A stretch of 64,000 nucleotides of DNA, from NCBI GenBank assembly GCA_040954595.2, contig CM082593.2, positions 5,332,001 to 5,396,000 of the forward strand, written 5' to 3'. Positions 12,016 to 25,382 of the stretch are shown one piece after another. Within the stretch, counting starts at the first letter, position 1; the number at the start of each line of letters is the position of its first letter. The notes under the pieces are model-generated. The model was not told the DNA's origin. It ran no database searches and saw only the letters and a list, made by a program, of their open reading frames with translations. Both the position numbers and the translations under genes were made by a program. This stretch comes from Balanoglossus misakiensis (taxonomy: Eukaryota; Hemichordata).

Positions 12016-12528
12016 ATTGGACAGTCATTTTTACGGGTTACCAACAAGAAATCAATACATTTCAGCTCGTATTACGCGCGTTAGCGTGACATAAAATAAC
12101 TTAACCCATGCTTATTTTTAGGAATTTTGCATTCCATAGCACGTTTTGCTATTAGTCAGAAACGCGTCTGACTCAATACTTTTGTGCAAGAAGCCAACGC
12201 ATTATATTAAGTGAGAATGCCCGTTTTTTTCATAAAGTATAGTATGTTGAAATGATGACATGTTAGGATAACCCGGTACTCTTTCATGCTGGTCCCCCGC
12301 TTTCATCTCCGCGCTTCTGCCCGAAAACAAAGGTCACGGATGCCTCCAAGCTTGTACTTACGCCCGCTCCAAGATCGAGCTAATCTACTCTACGGATCGG
12401 CCCCAAAATGAGTACAAAATCTAGGACGGCACATGCCGACAAAACCCATGTTGGTTACACTCTGCCGGAGAGATATAGTGTGGTATTAATTATCGTATCG
12501 GTTCGTTGTTCAGTTTTCGGCGTCTTAG

Positions 12529-12592
12529 AAAATATCACGGAATACGACTCTGGAAAATGGAAAATATCATCGAATACGACTCTGGAAAATGG
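12529..12592. repeat. 32-base tandem duplication
   Basis: Two adjacent 32-base units (12529-12560 and 12561-12592) differ at two positions. Each ends in the same 20 bases, including the string TACGACTCTGG. This is a simple recent tandem duplication in non-coding DNA. The unit length is not a multiple of three, so the duplicate appears in a different reading frame. Confidence 0.9.
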
Positions 12593-13447
12593 CCGAGCCT
12601 ATCAGTGCATCAGAACATTTCATTCTCTGTGGGTAGCAAAGAAACTCGGGAACAAACCTCCAGAGAAAACTATTTCTTCCGCATCCGTGCAGTCAAGGCT
12701 TTGAATAATGAACTTAAATTCGGGTATTTTCAACCCATTTTCCAGAACAGCGACAAATGACTCTGAAGTTAACGCGGCAACCATTTAGTGTAATTCCACT
12801 ATTGGTAATCTGAAAGTACACAGACCCATTACACGCGGAAGGGTGTCATTTTCGCGCATCTGTCGTTTAAATTGCACCAATTTTACATGATGGCACATTA
12901 TTGATTTGGAAGCATAAGAGTGCGAAAGTGGCCTTGTGTAAAGAATCATCGTAAAGAAAGATCCTCATTATTGAGGCGCGGAGAACTCTGAGATGAGTTT
13001 CATGGGCTCGCGGGAATTTTGAACAAGATCACGTTGCACCGGCACGCACGAGAAATGCCGCACTAGCTCGTCTTTTGTATAAAATAAACAGGCTCTAAGC
13101 AAAGAAGCCATTTCGTGGATAAGAGGACGAAGCAATAAGCTTCGTTTTAGGGAGGATAAGCTTCGTTTATCCGTGCCAACAAGGCAACCATCACTCAAGA
13201 AGTGATTTCAGGCAACAGACGTAGGGAGCGAGAGGTCGACCTCGGGAAACAACTCATGTACACATACAAGGCGCCTCGCTTTCCTTTTGAAGTAAACCTA
13301 ACCGTTATTTGTGATTCTAAGTATCATAAATTACGTGTTTTCCGGTGCCGATAAGTTCGTAAGCCTTCGTGGCGGTTCCGAAACAACAACCCCCTTAAAA
13401 TCGAAGCGGTCTAAAATAAGACGTGAATTGTACCAATAGCCTTGATT

Positions 13448-13501
13448 GGGTATTAGTCACCCCATTCCCGTAAAAGTAACGGTATTAGTCACCCCATTCC
13501 C
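13448..13501. repeat. Short direct repeat, 32-base spacing
   Basis: The string TATTAGTCACCCCATTCCC occurs at 13451-13469 and again at 13483-13501. The region between differs, so this is a spaced direct repeat rather than a clean tandem array. Confidence 0.85.
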
Positions 13502-15590
13502 AGGGTACCAGCTAAGGGAGCAGCCACGCTCGCTGCCGCTGCTGTCTGGAGTAAATTCGGACCACCTAAGCTCACGAGTTTGAACACATCACTATTGGAA
13601 TTTTATTGGAGCCGAATTCGTGTCCATTTCATGCATACATTCATACATACACATTATGTATGCACGTACATACATGTACATGTACACCCAACTCACATAC
13701 AACTGAAACACATTCTTCAGAGCAATTGCTAAAGTTAACTGTACTTCTCTCTCAAACGCAATATCTCCAGACGCCGCACAAATTGCCTACACCCCGAGGC
13801 TATACCATTCATGGGAAGGGGGGTATGCACGCAAATAGAAGTACATGTACACTATCATCGGTTAAACACCAGTCGGCTTCTCTTTCATCAATGTTGTCGT
13901 GTGAGATATAAACTCAAGAGCTCAGAAGCTAGAAATAATCAAATTACTCGTGGGGGAGAATGTAGGTACTTTACTGCCACAGCAAACACTACCGATGGTT
14001 TCCACACTATTTCTGGGACAATCTATACACAGTTAACTTAAGTCGGGAAAGCACCGGACTATACGCCGCTGGAAGAACGCTAACGAGATTATCGTCTTAA
14101 TGCGGTTTACGAAATTGGACGTTCACATTGTTAATCAAATCTAGAACTAAAACATTACATCCACGGGTAATTTCACGCCGCAATGTATTTTTTTTCCTTT
14201 CACGCAGACGCAATTCTTAAAATGTATCATTTGAAATTTCCCAAAATGCACTAATGCTATTGTCTGTAAGGATCTACAGCAACCAATCAATTTTATTGAA
14301 ACTGTTTGAGTTTGGTTTTCAATTAAGGTGTGGCTCAGAACGGATTGTGTTTGTTGTGCTTACAAAAAAACACTACCATCAGCTTCACGATGTGAAATCC
14401 ATCGGTGGATACTTATTTGGTTCTGTCTCTGTACTTTTTAAAGGGAGAAAACATCGCTACACGCAAGGACGTTGCACCATCGTACAGCGTCTACTGCATA
14501 ATCAGGTGCTCCAACTATCGGCGCGCATCGCGTTTCACGAACGCAGAAGTGTCTGCGAACCGGTTTATCAGATAATGAAAACTTTATGTTGTATTAAGGC
14601 GGCGGCTCTTTTCTCACACAACTTAGCAACCCTACTCCAAACTTGATGCGTCGAACGAAGATGCAGTACTAAAGTATAAAGCGGCATGTTTCCTATATAC
14701 CTTGGAACCCCTTCTGAGAGCTTGATACGCTGAATGGAGGCGACTGTTAAGTACCCTAGTTAATTCGAACATGAAACGTATACGTTCTTCCAGCTGACGT
14801 GATGTTTGGAGGGTCACGTACTAAAGCGGCCTCACAACACGTCTACTATCGGCATGTTTCCATAGCAACATATATACCATGTCCACTTAAGCGTTTACGT
14901 ATTATCAAATGCACATGTCTTACGATACCCACTACAAACATTTAATGAAGAGCGTCTGTCCCATGAAAACGCTGGGTGATGTATATTGGCAATAAGTCAT
15001 ATACACAGCTCACATAAAGTTACTTCCAGTGCAATGCTATGGGTTTCGGACTGGGTCTTATGATTACAGGTATTCGTGATATTTGCACGACGGTTTCCAT
15101 TAGCAGAACTACCTGCCACAAATGAAAGGGTCGCTCCATTCTGAATATCACGCAGAGGTATTTTGATTATCATTCGCCGACAATGAGGCGACCCTGTCTC
15201 CGAAATGTGTCTGTATTTTCTTCAGACGTTTTAATTTTTTGCGTCGCTCCGGATTCCTAACACAGCACACTTCCCTGTCAGCGTGTTCTACACCGCTCCA
15301 CGCTTTCAGTGATCTGTTAGGTCATCTTGAAAGTAACGCGACAGTGGTAATGCAACATATGCACAGTGTCGTGAAATCCACGCGTCTCTGACGGCCTTTT
15401 GGAGTTGAAGGGGTATTATTGGTGATTTTGATGAAAGTTTTTCTCCGTGTGCCACTTGCTGCAAACGGCTTGTGATTTTGATCAAATCTGTACAGGCAAG
15501 GTATTACTATTACAATAATGGAAGGTGCTTCTTGCAGAGTGGCTGAGTACGCTCAGTTGGTCTGACATTTCGTTGCATATCGAATATTTA

Positions 15591-15733
15591 AGCAATAAAA
15601 CACCCCCAGCCATGGTATACCACGAGATTTTGACCAGTTCACGACATATACGCACGAGCGGTAGCGAGTGAGTATATGGAGTTGAACTGGTCAAAATCGA
15701 GTGGTATACCATGGCTGGGGGTGTTTTATTGCT
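15591..15733. mobile_element. Foldback (MITE-like) element with 50-base arms
   Basis: The arms 15591-15640 and 15684-15733 are inverted copies differing at only two of 50 positions. The 43-base centre is itself partly inverted (CATATACGCAC against GTGAGTATATG), so the whole unit can fold into one long hairpin. Each arm contains a self-complementary GGTATACC. There is no reading frame for a transposase, so a miniature inverted-repeat element is the natural reading. No clear target-site duplication was found. The right arm ends exactly where a second inverted-repeat element begins. Confidence 0.75.
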
Positions 15734-15913
15734 ATTATATTATACCAGTATATTGAAACTTTGCATAAAACATTTTAAAAAGGCATTTTCTTTGACTATG
15801 AGTTTTGCGTGCATTATGACTGTGGTATATGGCGAATATATCACAGTCACGTGTCGTGTCTCGACCAATCAAATAGCGTGATTTACACCATCAATATACT
15901 GGTATAATATAAT
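15734..15913. mobile_element. 180-base MITE-like element with perfect 23-base terminal inverted repeats
   Basis: Bases 15734-15756 and 15891-15913 are perfect reverse complements, built around ATATTATACCAGTATATTGA. An inner palindrome (GACTGTG against CACAGTC, about 15819-15848) adds a second fold. The element has no coding capacity. It abuts the foldback element at 15591-15733, either because one inserted beside the other or because both are parts of one composite element. A target-site duplication is hard to judge in the AT-rich flanks. Confidence 0.7.
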
Positions 15914-18440
15914 ATTTTAATATTTGTCATTTCTTTCAATATTTTGCAGCATGCCGATATGGTAAAATATCAAAGGTATATAATAATTCAGCATCACTAG
16001 AAATTCGCTATTCGCTGCCTCTAAGCTTAAATGCATTTTGGTAATTATAGTGGTGATAATACTGATAACTACGGCGGGTGGTCGAGCTCTTTTATAAATA
16101 ACTACTGTTTAATTGAACACTTTAATTCTAGAATTATTGAACATAGCAAGCGAGCAACCCATTTTACACGTTCTTGGGATTTTCATCAATTGAGGCAATC
16201 AAAACGAATTATGTAAAACATTTTGCACACATTGTGTGAAAATATATCATTTCTACGGCGGTGTTAGCTTTTGCATAACGTACGGGTAAACAGTCAAATC
16301 GAAACGATAACCATTCGTCACCTGAAAGCTATAGGACGCTGCGTTCTCCCCTAGGGGCTTATTTGCAAATGGATAACACAGCTTGTAGATCACGTGGGAA
16401 ACCATGAAAAATTAGCGTTAACATCGATCTGAACCAAAAGATGTATATTGCAATCAAAAGCGTTGTATAGTCAAACACCGGGGCCATTGTTACAGTAAAT
16501 CGTGTCTGAAATTAAAATTGACTGGTCCCCGGTGCAGAGACACAGGTCGCTCCGATGTTCGCGAATTGGACTAGTGACACATACTAGTAAGCCAGGGTAT
16601 GAAACCAGATGGATGGTTTTAAAGGGTGGGTCTCGTCCCGTCTGCGGCTGCGTGTAAGGGTCCCACACGACACAGCCGCCAGCAAGTCAAAACAGGCGCA
16701 AAGTGTAACTGCTACAATGTACATCATGACAAACAATGCGTCGTTACTTTTTATCACATTCTAAGTTAATTTGACAAAAAAATGTATCAATTGGCAAGGT
16801 CTCCCTGAACAGTTGGAACAATACCGATGGTGTGTTTATAAACGGAAATACCGCACATGTGCAGTTCAGACGCCCCCACCCCTTTAAACGAACTCACAAT
16901 TTGTTCAGCATGTAAACTTTCGGCTTCAACAAATATGTATGAATCTCCTTTTCTTGCATCTGTGCGTGACTAAAGCGTTTATAAAAGGCGACCCAGTTTC
17001 TTCTTAGACCAGTGTGCTTTGTAAGTCCATTGCACACAATACATTTTATAACCAGATTTTATGAACATACGGCTGATATATGTTTTAATAAAAAAAGGCA
17101 GACACAGACGATCGCGAGCGTCCAACCGAACGGTTTGAACACCGGAGACAACATGCACGCGACCGCCCTTTATGCGACATATATCACGCTGATCGTTTGT
17201 GTGATTAATAGACCTCAACTCCAACGGCCGTATTTCATGGGAATCGGGATTTGTCAATCCTGTATATCTTTGCGTCCATCCAATGCATTGTAATTCAGGC
17301 TAAGTCCTTCCCTTGTACAAATTTACAGTCGATAAATTTATTGATGTACAACATCCACGCTTTATGCAAACTCAGATAAATGGTGTTTTAGAGGCTACTT
17401 GAGGGGGATTCCTCCATTGTGACTGACCTATTCTGAGCGTTTTGATATTTGCCTTGTATTGGTTTAAATGAAATCCAATACGAAAATTTGCGTTAGAGCT
17501 AAGCATTTATACTAAACATACCTAAAACTAAAATTTAACACCGCAGTTAGAATTACTGGGCGATATTTTTAACTGCACACATGCGGACGAGAATCTAATC
17601 TACATTCATAATGTACAACAGATTAAAAGATTCTCAGAACGCGCCTTCCCTGAAGCATGATAATGTGTTAATGATGTAACAACAAAACACTCCACAAAGT
17701 ACTCCTAGCAACTATGGAGCCGACGTGGCTGTTCGAAGGTTTAAATATTAAAATAGAAACCTGAAAATGCTTTCTAAGCTCATGTGAAGTCCTTTAATAT
17801 TAACACTGTCGAACAAAGTAACGTCTTCTCTAAGATGTAAGCTTATCTCAGTATATGGAGTATCGATTATTTTAATTATTTATTTATTTATCTAGTTTAG
17901 CTCTGTATTGGACTATACAAGGACGCGACTCAATCCACAGAGGGTTACACCGAAGACACATAAAGTGTTAAAATATAATATTCACGAATAACATACTTGC
18001 AGGGCAATGGTTAACGACGGCCCTAAGCTTGCTTGGATTTTAATGTCAACCTTCCAATCGGCATATGAAGGAAATGGTGACATTATAGACAACATCTGTT
18101 CTGGCAGATATGATGCGATTATTTTGCCCAAAAACCTCAGTACCAAAATTACTGTACCTAATTTGAAGATACTTGCAACAGATATTGCTCTCACAGAGGT
18201 ATGGCTGCGTTTGGAGATACGATTTATCGGTACCGTGTTAATCAAATAACTGGGACGCAAATTTTAATATCCCTAGCTTAGTTATTAATTATTAAATGAC
18301 TGATAGTGATGTAAAGATGAAAATGTGAATTATGGGTATTTTTTTCTCCTGGGTGATCCTGTATGAAGCACGCGATGCATTATGGAACCTGTAAAAGAAT
18401 TATTTAAACTTTCTAAAGCCCTGCGTGTGAGATTCATTAT

Positions 18441-18739
18441 TTACCTCATTTCTTTCATGATGTCAGCCGTACTTTCTGATGCTCCTGCGACGGTGTGGAC
18501 CCCTTCGTTCCCCGGTCGCGAGGACCTCGGTGGATCGGGACCAGATCTACTCCCTCGTTGCAATTCCACATTCTCTGAATGCGTACAACAGCGGTGAAGC
18601 AATTTTCCGACAACCGCAGCGAGGGCGATGAAAACGAGTATTGGCATGAGGATGTTTATCGAGTCCGGCCCTTTATCTACGGTGAGCTTTGAACGTGGGT
18701 ATCCACTGAGGCCATGCCTTCTATTTCCCCTGGTTTCGC
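18441..18739 (-). CDS. Transmembrane and cytoplasmic-tail exon of the mucin-like protein
   Basis: On the minus strand a pyrimidine-rich acceptor (TTTGTAG, just above 18739) opens a frame of 98 codons. The frame encodes a polar extracellular stem, one hydrophobic segment of about 17-19 residues (SINILMPILVFIALAAVVG, 18609-18665), then the basic and cysteine-containing stop-transfer KLLHRCC and a Ser/Pro/Arg-rich tail. It opens with two bases that finish a split codon, matching the phase 1 donor of the exon at 40497-41745. The frame ends at TAA (18441-18443), but this TAA sits inside a good donor (GAG|GTAAAT, exon end 18445). The exon may therefore be either the last one or be spliced on to 11337-11160. 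The family is not recognised. The single-pass membrane topology is clear from sequence; the link to the upstream exon is inferred. Confidence 0.65.
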
Positions 18740-21700
18740 CTACAAAGAACAGAGAAAGAGAACTTCTATGAAAACTTGAAATAAAGCAAGTACATGTGTC
18801 ATATGTCATTATCACCAGTGAAGAAACATCTGTCGTTTTCAGGCCCACAACACACATACCACGGCACACTCACACATACACACAGAGCGGTCACGTAAGT
18901 ACCGAGCAAGGTACATTTTGTAATTAAACGCCATGGGGTTTCATATGTTTCGCTAAAATGTAATTCATCAAGACACACTAGCATACCAGTAATTTTCCTA
19001 GCAAATAGCAACCAATTTACATGCGCACAATATACAGCAGAAATGGAAGTGCATTACGCCGCTGGACCAATTACTCCAAATGATGTTCCCGTCGTTTGTT
19101 TGCTAAAGTTGGACTGAAATTGGCGTTTTTTTAGAACCCTTTGGTTGTATAACAAACTTATTTAATGCAACGCCATGCGTCTGAGTGTTATTCAAAGCAG
19201 ATCAGATTATTGGGATAAAGTACCTCAATCGCATCCTGACTTCATTTTACGTTATTTGTGAAGAAACGGGATTTTTGAATATTGCCAACGAAAGTCATTG
19301 TTGGGAAATAATGTCGAAATGTTTACCAATTGCACGTTAACTCTTTCATTAGAAAAGGCACTTGTACTATTTCATATAAACCTGCTGGGGCGCGCAAGCT
19401 GCGATGGTTATTTTGCATAATTGATTAATTCGGACACTTACTGGGAACGGTGGTTAGTGTGCAGTTGCACAAATATTTTGTCCCACGTCTAAACGTGGGT
19501 TTAGAATAGACGGGGCGCGCAGGTTACACGCATGGCACGGTGACTCAATGGAAATATGACGAAGACGCTCGGGTCTGGTACAATAGAGCACAGGCGTCAA
19601 ATGGATACCAATTATTCAGAAATTGCACGGGGTGCAAAGTGCCTGTAATGTTGAATAGCTTTACCTATAGCATTGTTTCTCGGTAACATTGCATGACGTT
19701 TTTGTCCGAGGAATAGTGCGGCCACTATACAATAGACTAATATGATTACCTGCGGATTATTACCTGAAAGCATTCGGCTCTAATGTAATTTTAGAACATT
19801 TGTGATATAAAAAGATTAATTCGTGAGCTAGACGACACAATTCCATAAGTCACTGTTTGAGAATTCCACGCTATTGAAGTAATTGTCGCCGGCTTTGTCA
19901 AACGGAGGAAGTCAATACAGAGCTTTAGTTGGGAGCCTGCGTAGCTTGTAAAGGGTGTATGGCAACCAAGTACACCGCATATGTACACAGTACTGAGACC
20001 GGTATTCAAATAATCATTAACACACTGCACAAAAAGTAGTCAAATAATTATCAACACACTGCATGCAAGATGCAATAGCCAGTGCTCTTCCGTGAGTGCG
20101 GGGAAACCGAACAAAGATAGGTCTAAATTTAGCCGCATGCACCTGGGGACTTGGAGTGGGCATTGGATCCTTACAATTTAAATAACTGGTGCGCGCAACA
20201 ACTCACAGAGATAATGCCCCCAGAATGTGTCAGCATTAATGGTATATACGATCAATAATTTTCCGTGTAGACAAGTATGCGTATGTGAAACTGCTGGTTG
20301 GTGGTAAAGGCTATAGTCTCCGCGTGTATGCGATACCGCCTACGAACACCATTAAAAATACCTGTCATATCTGTACTATATTTAAAGCCTTTCTGAATTC
20401 GTCTTTCATGTTTAATTTTCACCATATCCGCCATAAAATCTCAGCATAAACGCACACGCGTCTTAAACATAAAACCGAACAATAAGCGACCAGCAGATAT
20501 TTTTTACCATAATTTTATACATGCGACGCATTCAGTCCGATAAAATATTAGTTAACGCGATATTGAATACGCCATTAAATTTCATTTCATTTCAAACGTG
20601 GGAACGTGCCACATGACAAGTACGGACTTCTGAGAAACCAGCAAAATCCAATAAAATAGATGTTGTTTAATTTTGATAAAGTGGCGTCGAGATTGCGCAG
20701 AATAAACTGGGACAAGCTGGAGATTTCCAGGAGCAGCTGTTGTTAGGGAAGACATTTTGACGAATTATGCTACAGGGTTAACTACACGTGCCCCCGAAGA
20801 GAGAGCCGCAGAAACGTTAACAATAAAAATTTCACCGTAGCGAGGATTTACTGCAAAATAGCACCGGCTGCAGTGCCTGTTTTTCCCCCCAAATGAGATA
20901 TTTAATTGAATAATCTTAGTCCGGGTCCATTCACATCATTTCTTCCCAGAGGTAATTAGCATATAGGCGAGCGAGCGCGAAGACGCTGCAGCAAACAGGC
21001 AGTTAACCCCGAAGCGGCGATGGCCCACTCAGCGACTAGAACCAGTAAAGTAATCACAGTGACCTATTAATAGGGTGATCGATGGCAAGTGAGCCATTAA
21101 AGGATCATATGATGGCATTATAATCAATCGTCGAGTGAAACAAGACAGGATAAAATCTATCCGTCTTTTAGAGCTCTTCAAATCACCATTCAAGGTGCGC
21201 GTTAGAGACCGTTCGTGCGAGTAAGCCAGTGTTGGGTTCTCATGATTTATCAAATCAGGTATCCCGTCACAAAAGTAGGTTTCCAGTGCGCGAAAATGCG
21301 TCGGTAACCATGACAGCCATTTGGGAATGTGATCCGACCTTGTGCAAGTGGATATGTGCGTCTTCCCCCACCGAAAAAAATCGCCTCAAAGCTGCGTTCA
21401 TGTCTGCTCTGGCTGTTATTATTATCGTTATGTGTGGCAACTAGTGAACTCCACACATGAGAACTGTATACTAGCACCGGTGAGTGAGATTTCTCACTTT
21501 TCCAAAATAGGTGAGTGTCAGTTGTTCGGCCATTCCCACTGAAACTGAAAGCATACATCACCGGATGCACCAGTGGCCATGGTTACCCGCTTTAGTCCTA
21601 TTAACTGAGAAGTTTACGACGCCGATGGGAACTAGGTTATTAGGCAACAAACGAGGGACGATATTTCATCATACTGGCCGAACAAATCAAGTCACATAAA

Positions 21701-24600
21701 TCAACAAGCTTTGTGCTTTTTCGTAAATTATCTAAAATCCGAACCTGGCCGCCAAAGCCGAGCCGAAGTGCCCTGCGTTTGTTCGTGGGATCAACATAAA
21801 AGTTTACACGCTCTCGAGAAGTTTGCCCAAGATCATACCTTTCTCATAAAGATGAAACGATGCCCGGCTACGGAAGGTTCCGCGATGTTTACGCGGAGGT
21901 CTCCGAACCACTCGCGACCTCGTAAAACCCAGCCCCTTATAATCGTGTCGTGGCCACCTGTAACATCACTGACAAACGATCTATGCTCCATAATTGCATT
22001 GCCAATAATTAAACTTAGCACCGATCTGTTGATGGGTTTATCATGATGCTCCCGCGGGAATCGCTACGAATGCGGCCAAGGCCTGAAATGATCTCGCACT
22101 GATAATAGCGCCATAATAGGAAGTCACACCTCAAAAGTGAAACCCTGTACGTTAATTTACCGCGACAAAGATCTGACTCAGTCCTTTCTCATATGCAGTG
22201 CTCTTCTTTGTCGGTTATACATTGTTACTGGTGGCAAAATTTAATAAAAAGAAATTCCCCCGGCATCGACCGACAATAATCGTGTCAATCAACGGTCATA
22301 AAATATTGATTCGTTTTACTGTCAAGGTGTTAATGCACATCTCAGAAACAAGAACAATGTAACACAGCAAAGTATTGTCGTGTACACCGACTGAAATGTT
22401 CAGTTTGAGTTCAATCTTTAGTAAGTCTGGTCCTACCGAGACGTAAAATGGAAACGGTTTGAGCTGCTCAGAAGACCACTGATTCGTTCGATCAACACAA
22501 TCAAAAAAAGAAACGCTGTCACAATGTGTCTGCTACTGGTTTCCCCATTCAGGACGAAAATGAAAAGCCGCGTGTGGTCCAGACCGCAATGAATGCTTAA
22601 GTTATAAGAATGAATCACCCTAAACAAAACGTAAACCAATCACTTCCTTCGTGTCAATTAAACAATCACACATTTTCTTATCAACTGGACTGATAAAAAA
22701 AAACGTTGGTCTGCATGTTGACTACAACTGAACGAAACACATGGATTTACGAAAGAGGATATCTTGCTCAAAACCCAACTCCAAATCAATTCTCATTTTC
22801 CATAATTTTATGAAACCATAGCATGGTCCACACACGATTCCGGAAATGACAGAAACATTAAGGAAGATTACCAAATTATCTGCAATATATGGATATATTA
22901 ATGAGGTCGTGTTTAGCATTATTAGTTTTGCTCAGGCAGCTGCGCTGCGTACATATATACATTAATAGTTTCGCTAATAACATTAAACGATATTAAAAGG
23001 CCTCGGGTGACGGATGTGCCAATAGTATTTGACATATGTCCCATAATTCCATTGTACTAGTACTCATATCATAACCATGACCTTTTGGTAAAATCGAGTT
23101 CCTATATATGGCGCCCAGGCCGCTGTTTATATGCTAAATAGCTTCGAACAATAAGGCAGTATTGTCATATGACTTTTATAACATACCTAGGGAACCTTGT
23201 TTGTTATTTGTGAAGCGCAAGTGTCTAAATCTGGGACTGTATATACAGGGAGAGATTTGCTTATTGCTAAATATACGCCAGTTTCACAAAAACATACAAG
23301 TAGCATACAAGTCTGACGGAGTCTAGAATATAAGCAATCTATAAAAGGTGCTGCAGTCTATCCACAAATTGTCGTCTGCTGACTTTGAGCTTCTTATGTA
23401 CGGTCCTCTTTAGATGGTAATCACTTTGGGGATAATATTAGAAAATGTGACATTTTCCCAGGCATTCGCTTTACGCGAAAAGCGTTCTGCGCGAAATGAA
23501 AACCGTCCTCGGTAACAGCTGCTCAATTTGGCGCGAAAAACCAATGGAAAGCCGCGATGTTGTGGATAATAGCTGGAATAGTATTAATGGCCCCCATAAG
23601 CCGGCCACCTGTTGCTGATAGACATAAAACAGGTGACGACAGAATGGTGACGCACGCCGGGTAGGCGACTACATGCACAGACTGAACGCATTTCGAGGAG
23701 CGTACGGTACATAACGGATCCCGGTAACGGATACTAATGGCCAATATGGTAGTTGTCGCTTGTACTTTGTTATTAACATGTCAAATCATATTCCATGTTA
23801 TAGAAAAAAGGCCCGGATTGCAGCGAACAAAAGCAAAACACATTTGTAAATCATTTGGATTTTTCATGCCGGATTCTGTCGGAGAAAATCGAAGGTCCCC
23901 GTAGAACTTGAACTTTAATTCTATACATGCCTACATGTATTGAACAGAAAGCCTGATATTTTGTTTGTCGTTGAAGTAGCGACTGCACCCACCTCACAAA
24001 TAAACGTCAATTAAATTTGGCTCAGTGCGATTTTCGCCATTTTTATACCCAGATCTTTCATGCGGTAGCACTGAACACAGCCCCTCAAAAACGCGCAAAC
24101 CAAAGTATTCTATTCTGTCCATGTAAGCCCCTGATTCAAATGTCATATTAACTTCAAGAGAGCGACATCCTCCCTCGAAGTTTAATCCTTCTGAACGAAT
24201 TTTGCCTTCAAAATGTCTCCAATTTCCGGCTCTGACGAAAGCAACGCTGATGAAAGTAAAGTTCAGGTACTCGGCTTTATGGAAATAGATGTGATGGTTT
24301 CTAGTACATTCGATGAAAATTGGGCTTTGAGCAAAACATCTCGCAGGCAACATGCTGCGCCGCCTTAATCTGTGAATTAATCACATAGCGCTCTTCTATA
24401 TCGTTGCCATGGATTTTCGTGTATACAGTGATGAGTTTTCCAGCGTCCAGTTGGAGCTACATCCTCATTCTCTGTTGGAATTACTTCGAATTAAAGGTAT
24501 AAACTAAACGGACAAACTAAATTAGGTGGTAATGACTTTGAGAGGAAACGTTTGTGACATATCCCTCTCCTATGTTTAGAGAAAGCTTCGTTATATGCCG

Positions 24601-24701
24601 GGGATTAATTAGCCTGGTTTCCATACCCATTGTGTTTTAGATAGACTGCGTGTGTGTATATCTAAGACACACTGGGTATGGAGTCCAGGCTAGGGATTAA
24701 T
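24601..24701. mobile_element. 83-base foldback element with 9-base target-site duplication
   Basis: The element at 24610-24692 begins TAGCCTGG and ends CCAGGCTA. Its 34-base arms are inverted with four mismatches. The sequence GGGATTAAT stands directly on both sides (24601-24609 and 24693-24701), as expected for a duplication made at insertion. There is no coding capacity, so it is a non-autonomous DNA element. Confidence 0.85.
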
Positions 24702-25361
24702 GTACAGACTCCATATTAAACGGTGTCACATGTTGATATATTGATCGATGGAATGACCAATTAGCTAATAGCCGCGTTATCGCATTCTCTGCCCATTTGT
24801 CGACGAATTACCATTTGTTCAATGGGATAAAAGAATTGCATTTTACAAATAGCTTTTGAACCTTTGATAAATAGTGGAAATCAGAAGGCGCGTCTTTCTT
24901 CTGACTTGGTTTAGCTTTCAAGATAAAATTCGCAAGAGAACCATCATAAAAGAACGATAAAGCATTGGGTAAAAGTTGAGAACCACTTTCAGTATTGTAG
25001 AGGAAAAAAAACTACTCTCGTATTTTCGAGCAGCGGGATCCTGTATAGTGTCACGTGACTGTTCTGCGAAATACGACGATTAGATTTCGTTGAAGACGGC
25101 GAGGGAAAAGTCTGATTACATCTGGAGTGGAAATTAATGTCACAGATGGTTCCAGCGTATCTGAATCGGAGAAGATTAAATTCTTGTTGAGAAATTGAAG
25201 AGTTGTCCAAGAGACTATTACCAGTGAATAGGCTTTAATCTAAGACGTCGTACGCCGTTGTGTGTTTCCATAACAATCAGTCTTATTGGACCGCACTGAC
25301 CACGCAGAATGTCTTCTTGTGGTATCAGCAGTCGGTTTCTAAGTTTGAATCAATCAACGAC

Positions 25362-25382
25362 TGATTGATCGATCGATCGAAC
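25362..25382. repeat. Short GATC repeat
   Basis: A run of about four GATC units in non-coding sequence, followed by degenerate GATC and GGAT/GGTG units to about 25420. Confidence 0.8.

Larger units (their letters stand above)
11338..18440. other. Intron or intergenic stretch with repeats
   Basis: No convincing exon is seen. If the gene model on the minus strand holds, this is its last visible intron. It contains a poly-C run (12001-12015), a 32-base tandem duplication (12529-12592), a short direct repeat (13448-13501), and the palindromic elements at 15591-15913. Short open frames, including one of 130 codons at 14254-14646 on the plus strand, have neither recognisable domains nor splice context. 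Confidence 0.5.

Noticed and set aside
14254-14646. 130-codon plus-strand frame
   Set aside because: The longest open frame in its region, but it has no recognisable domain, start context or splice sites. This length is expected by chance in 64 kb.
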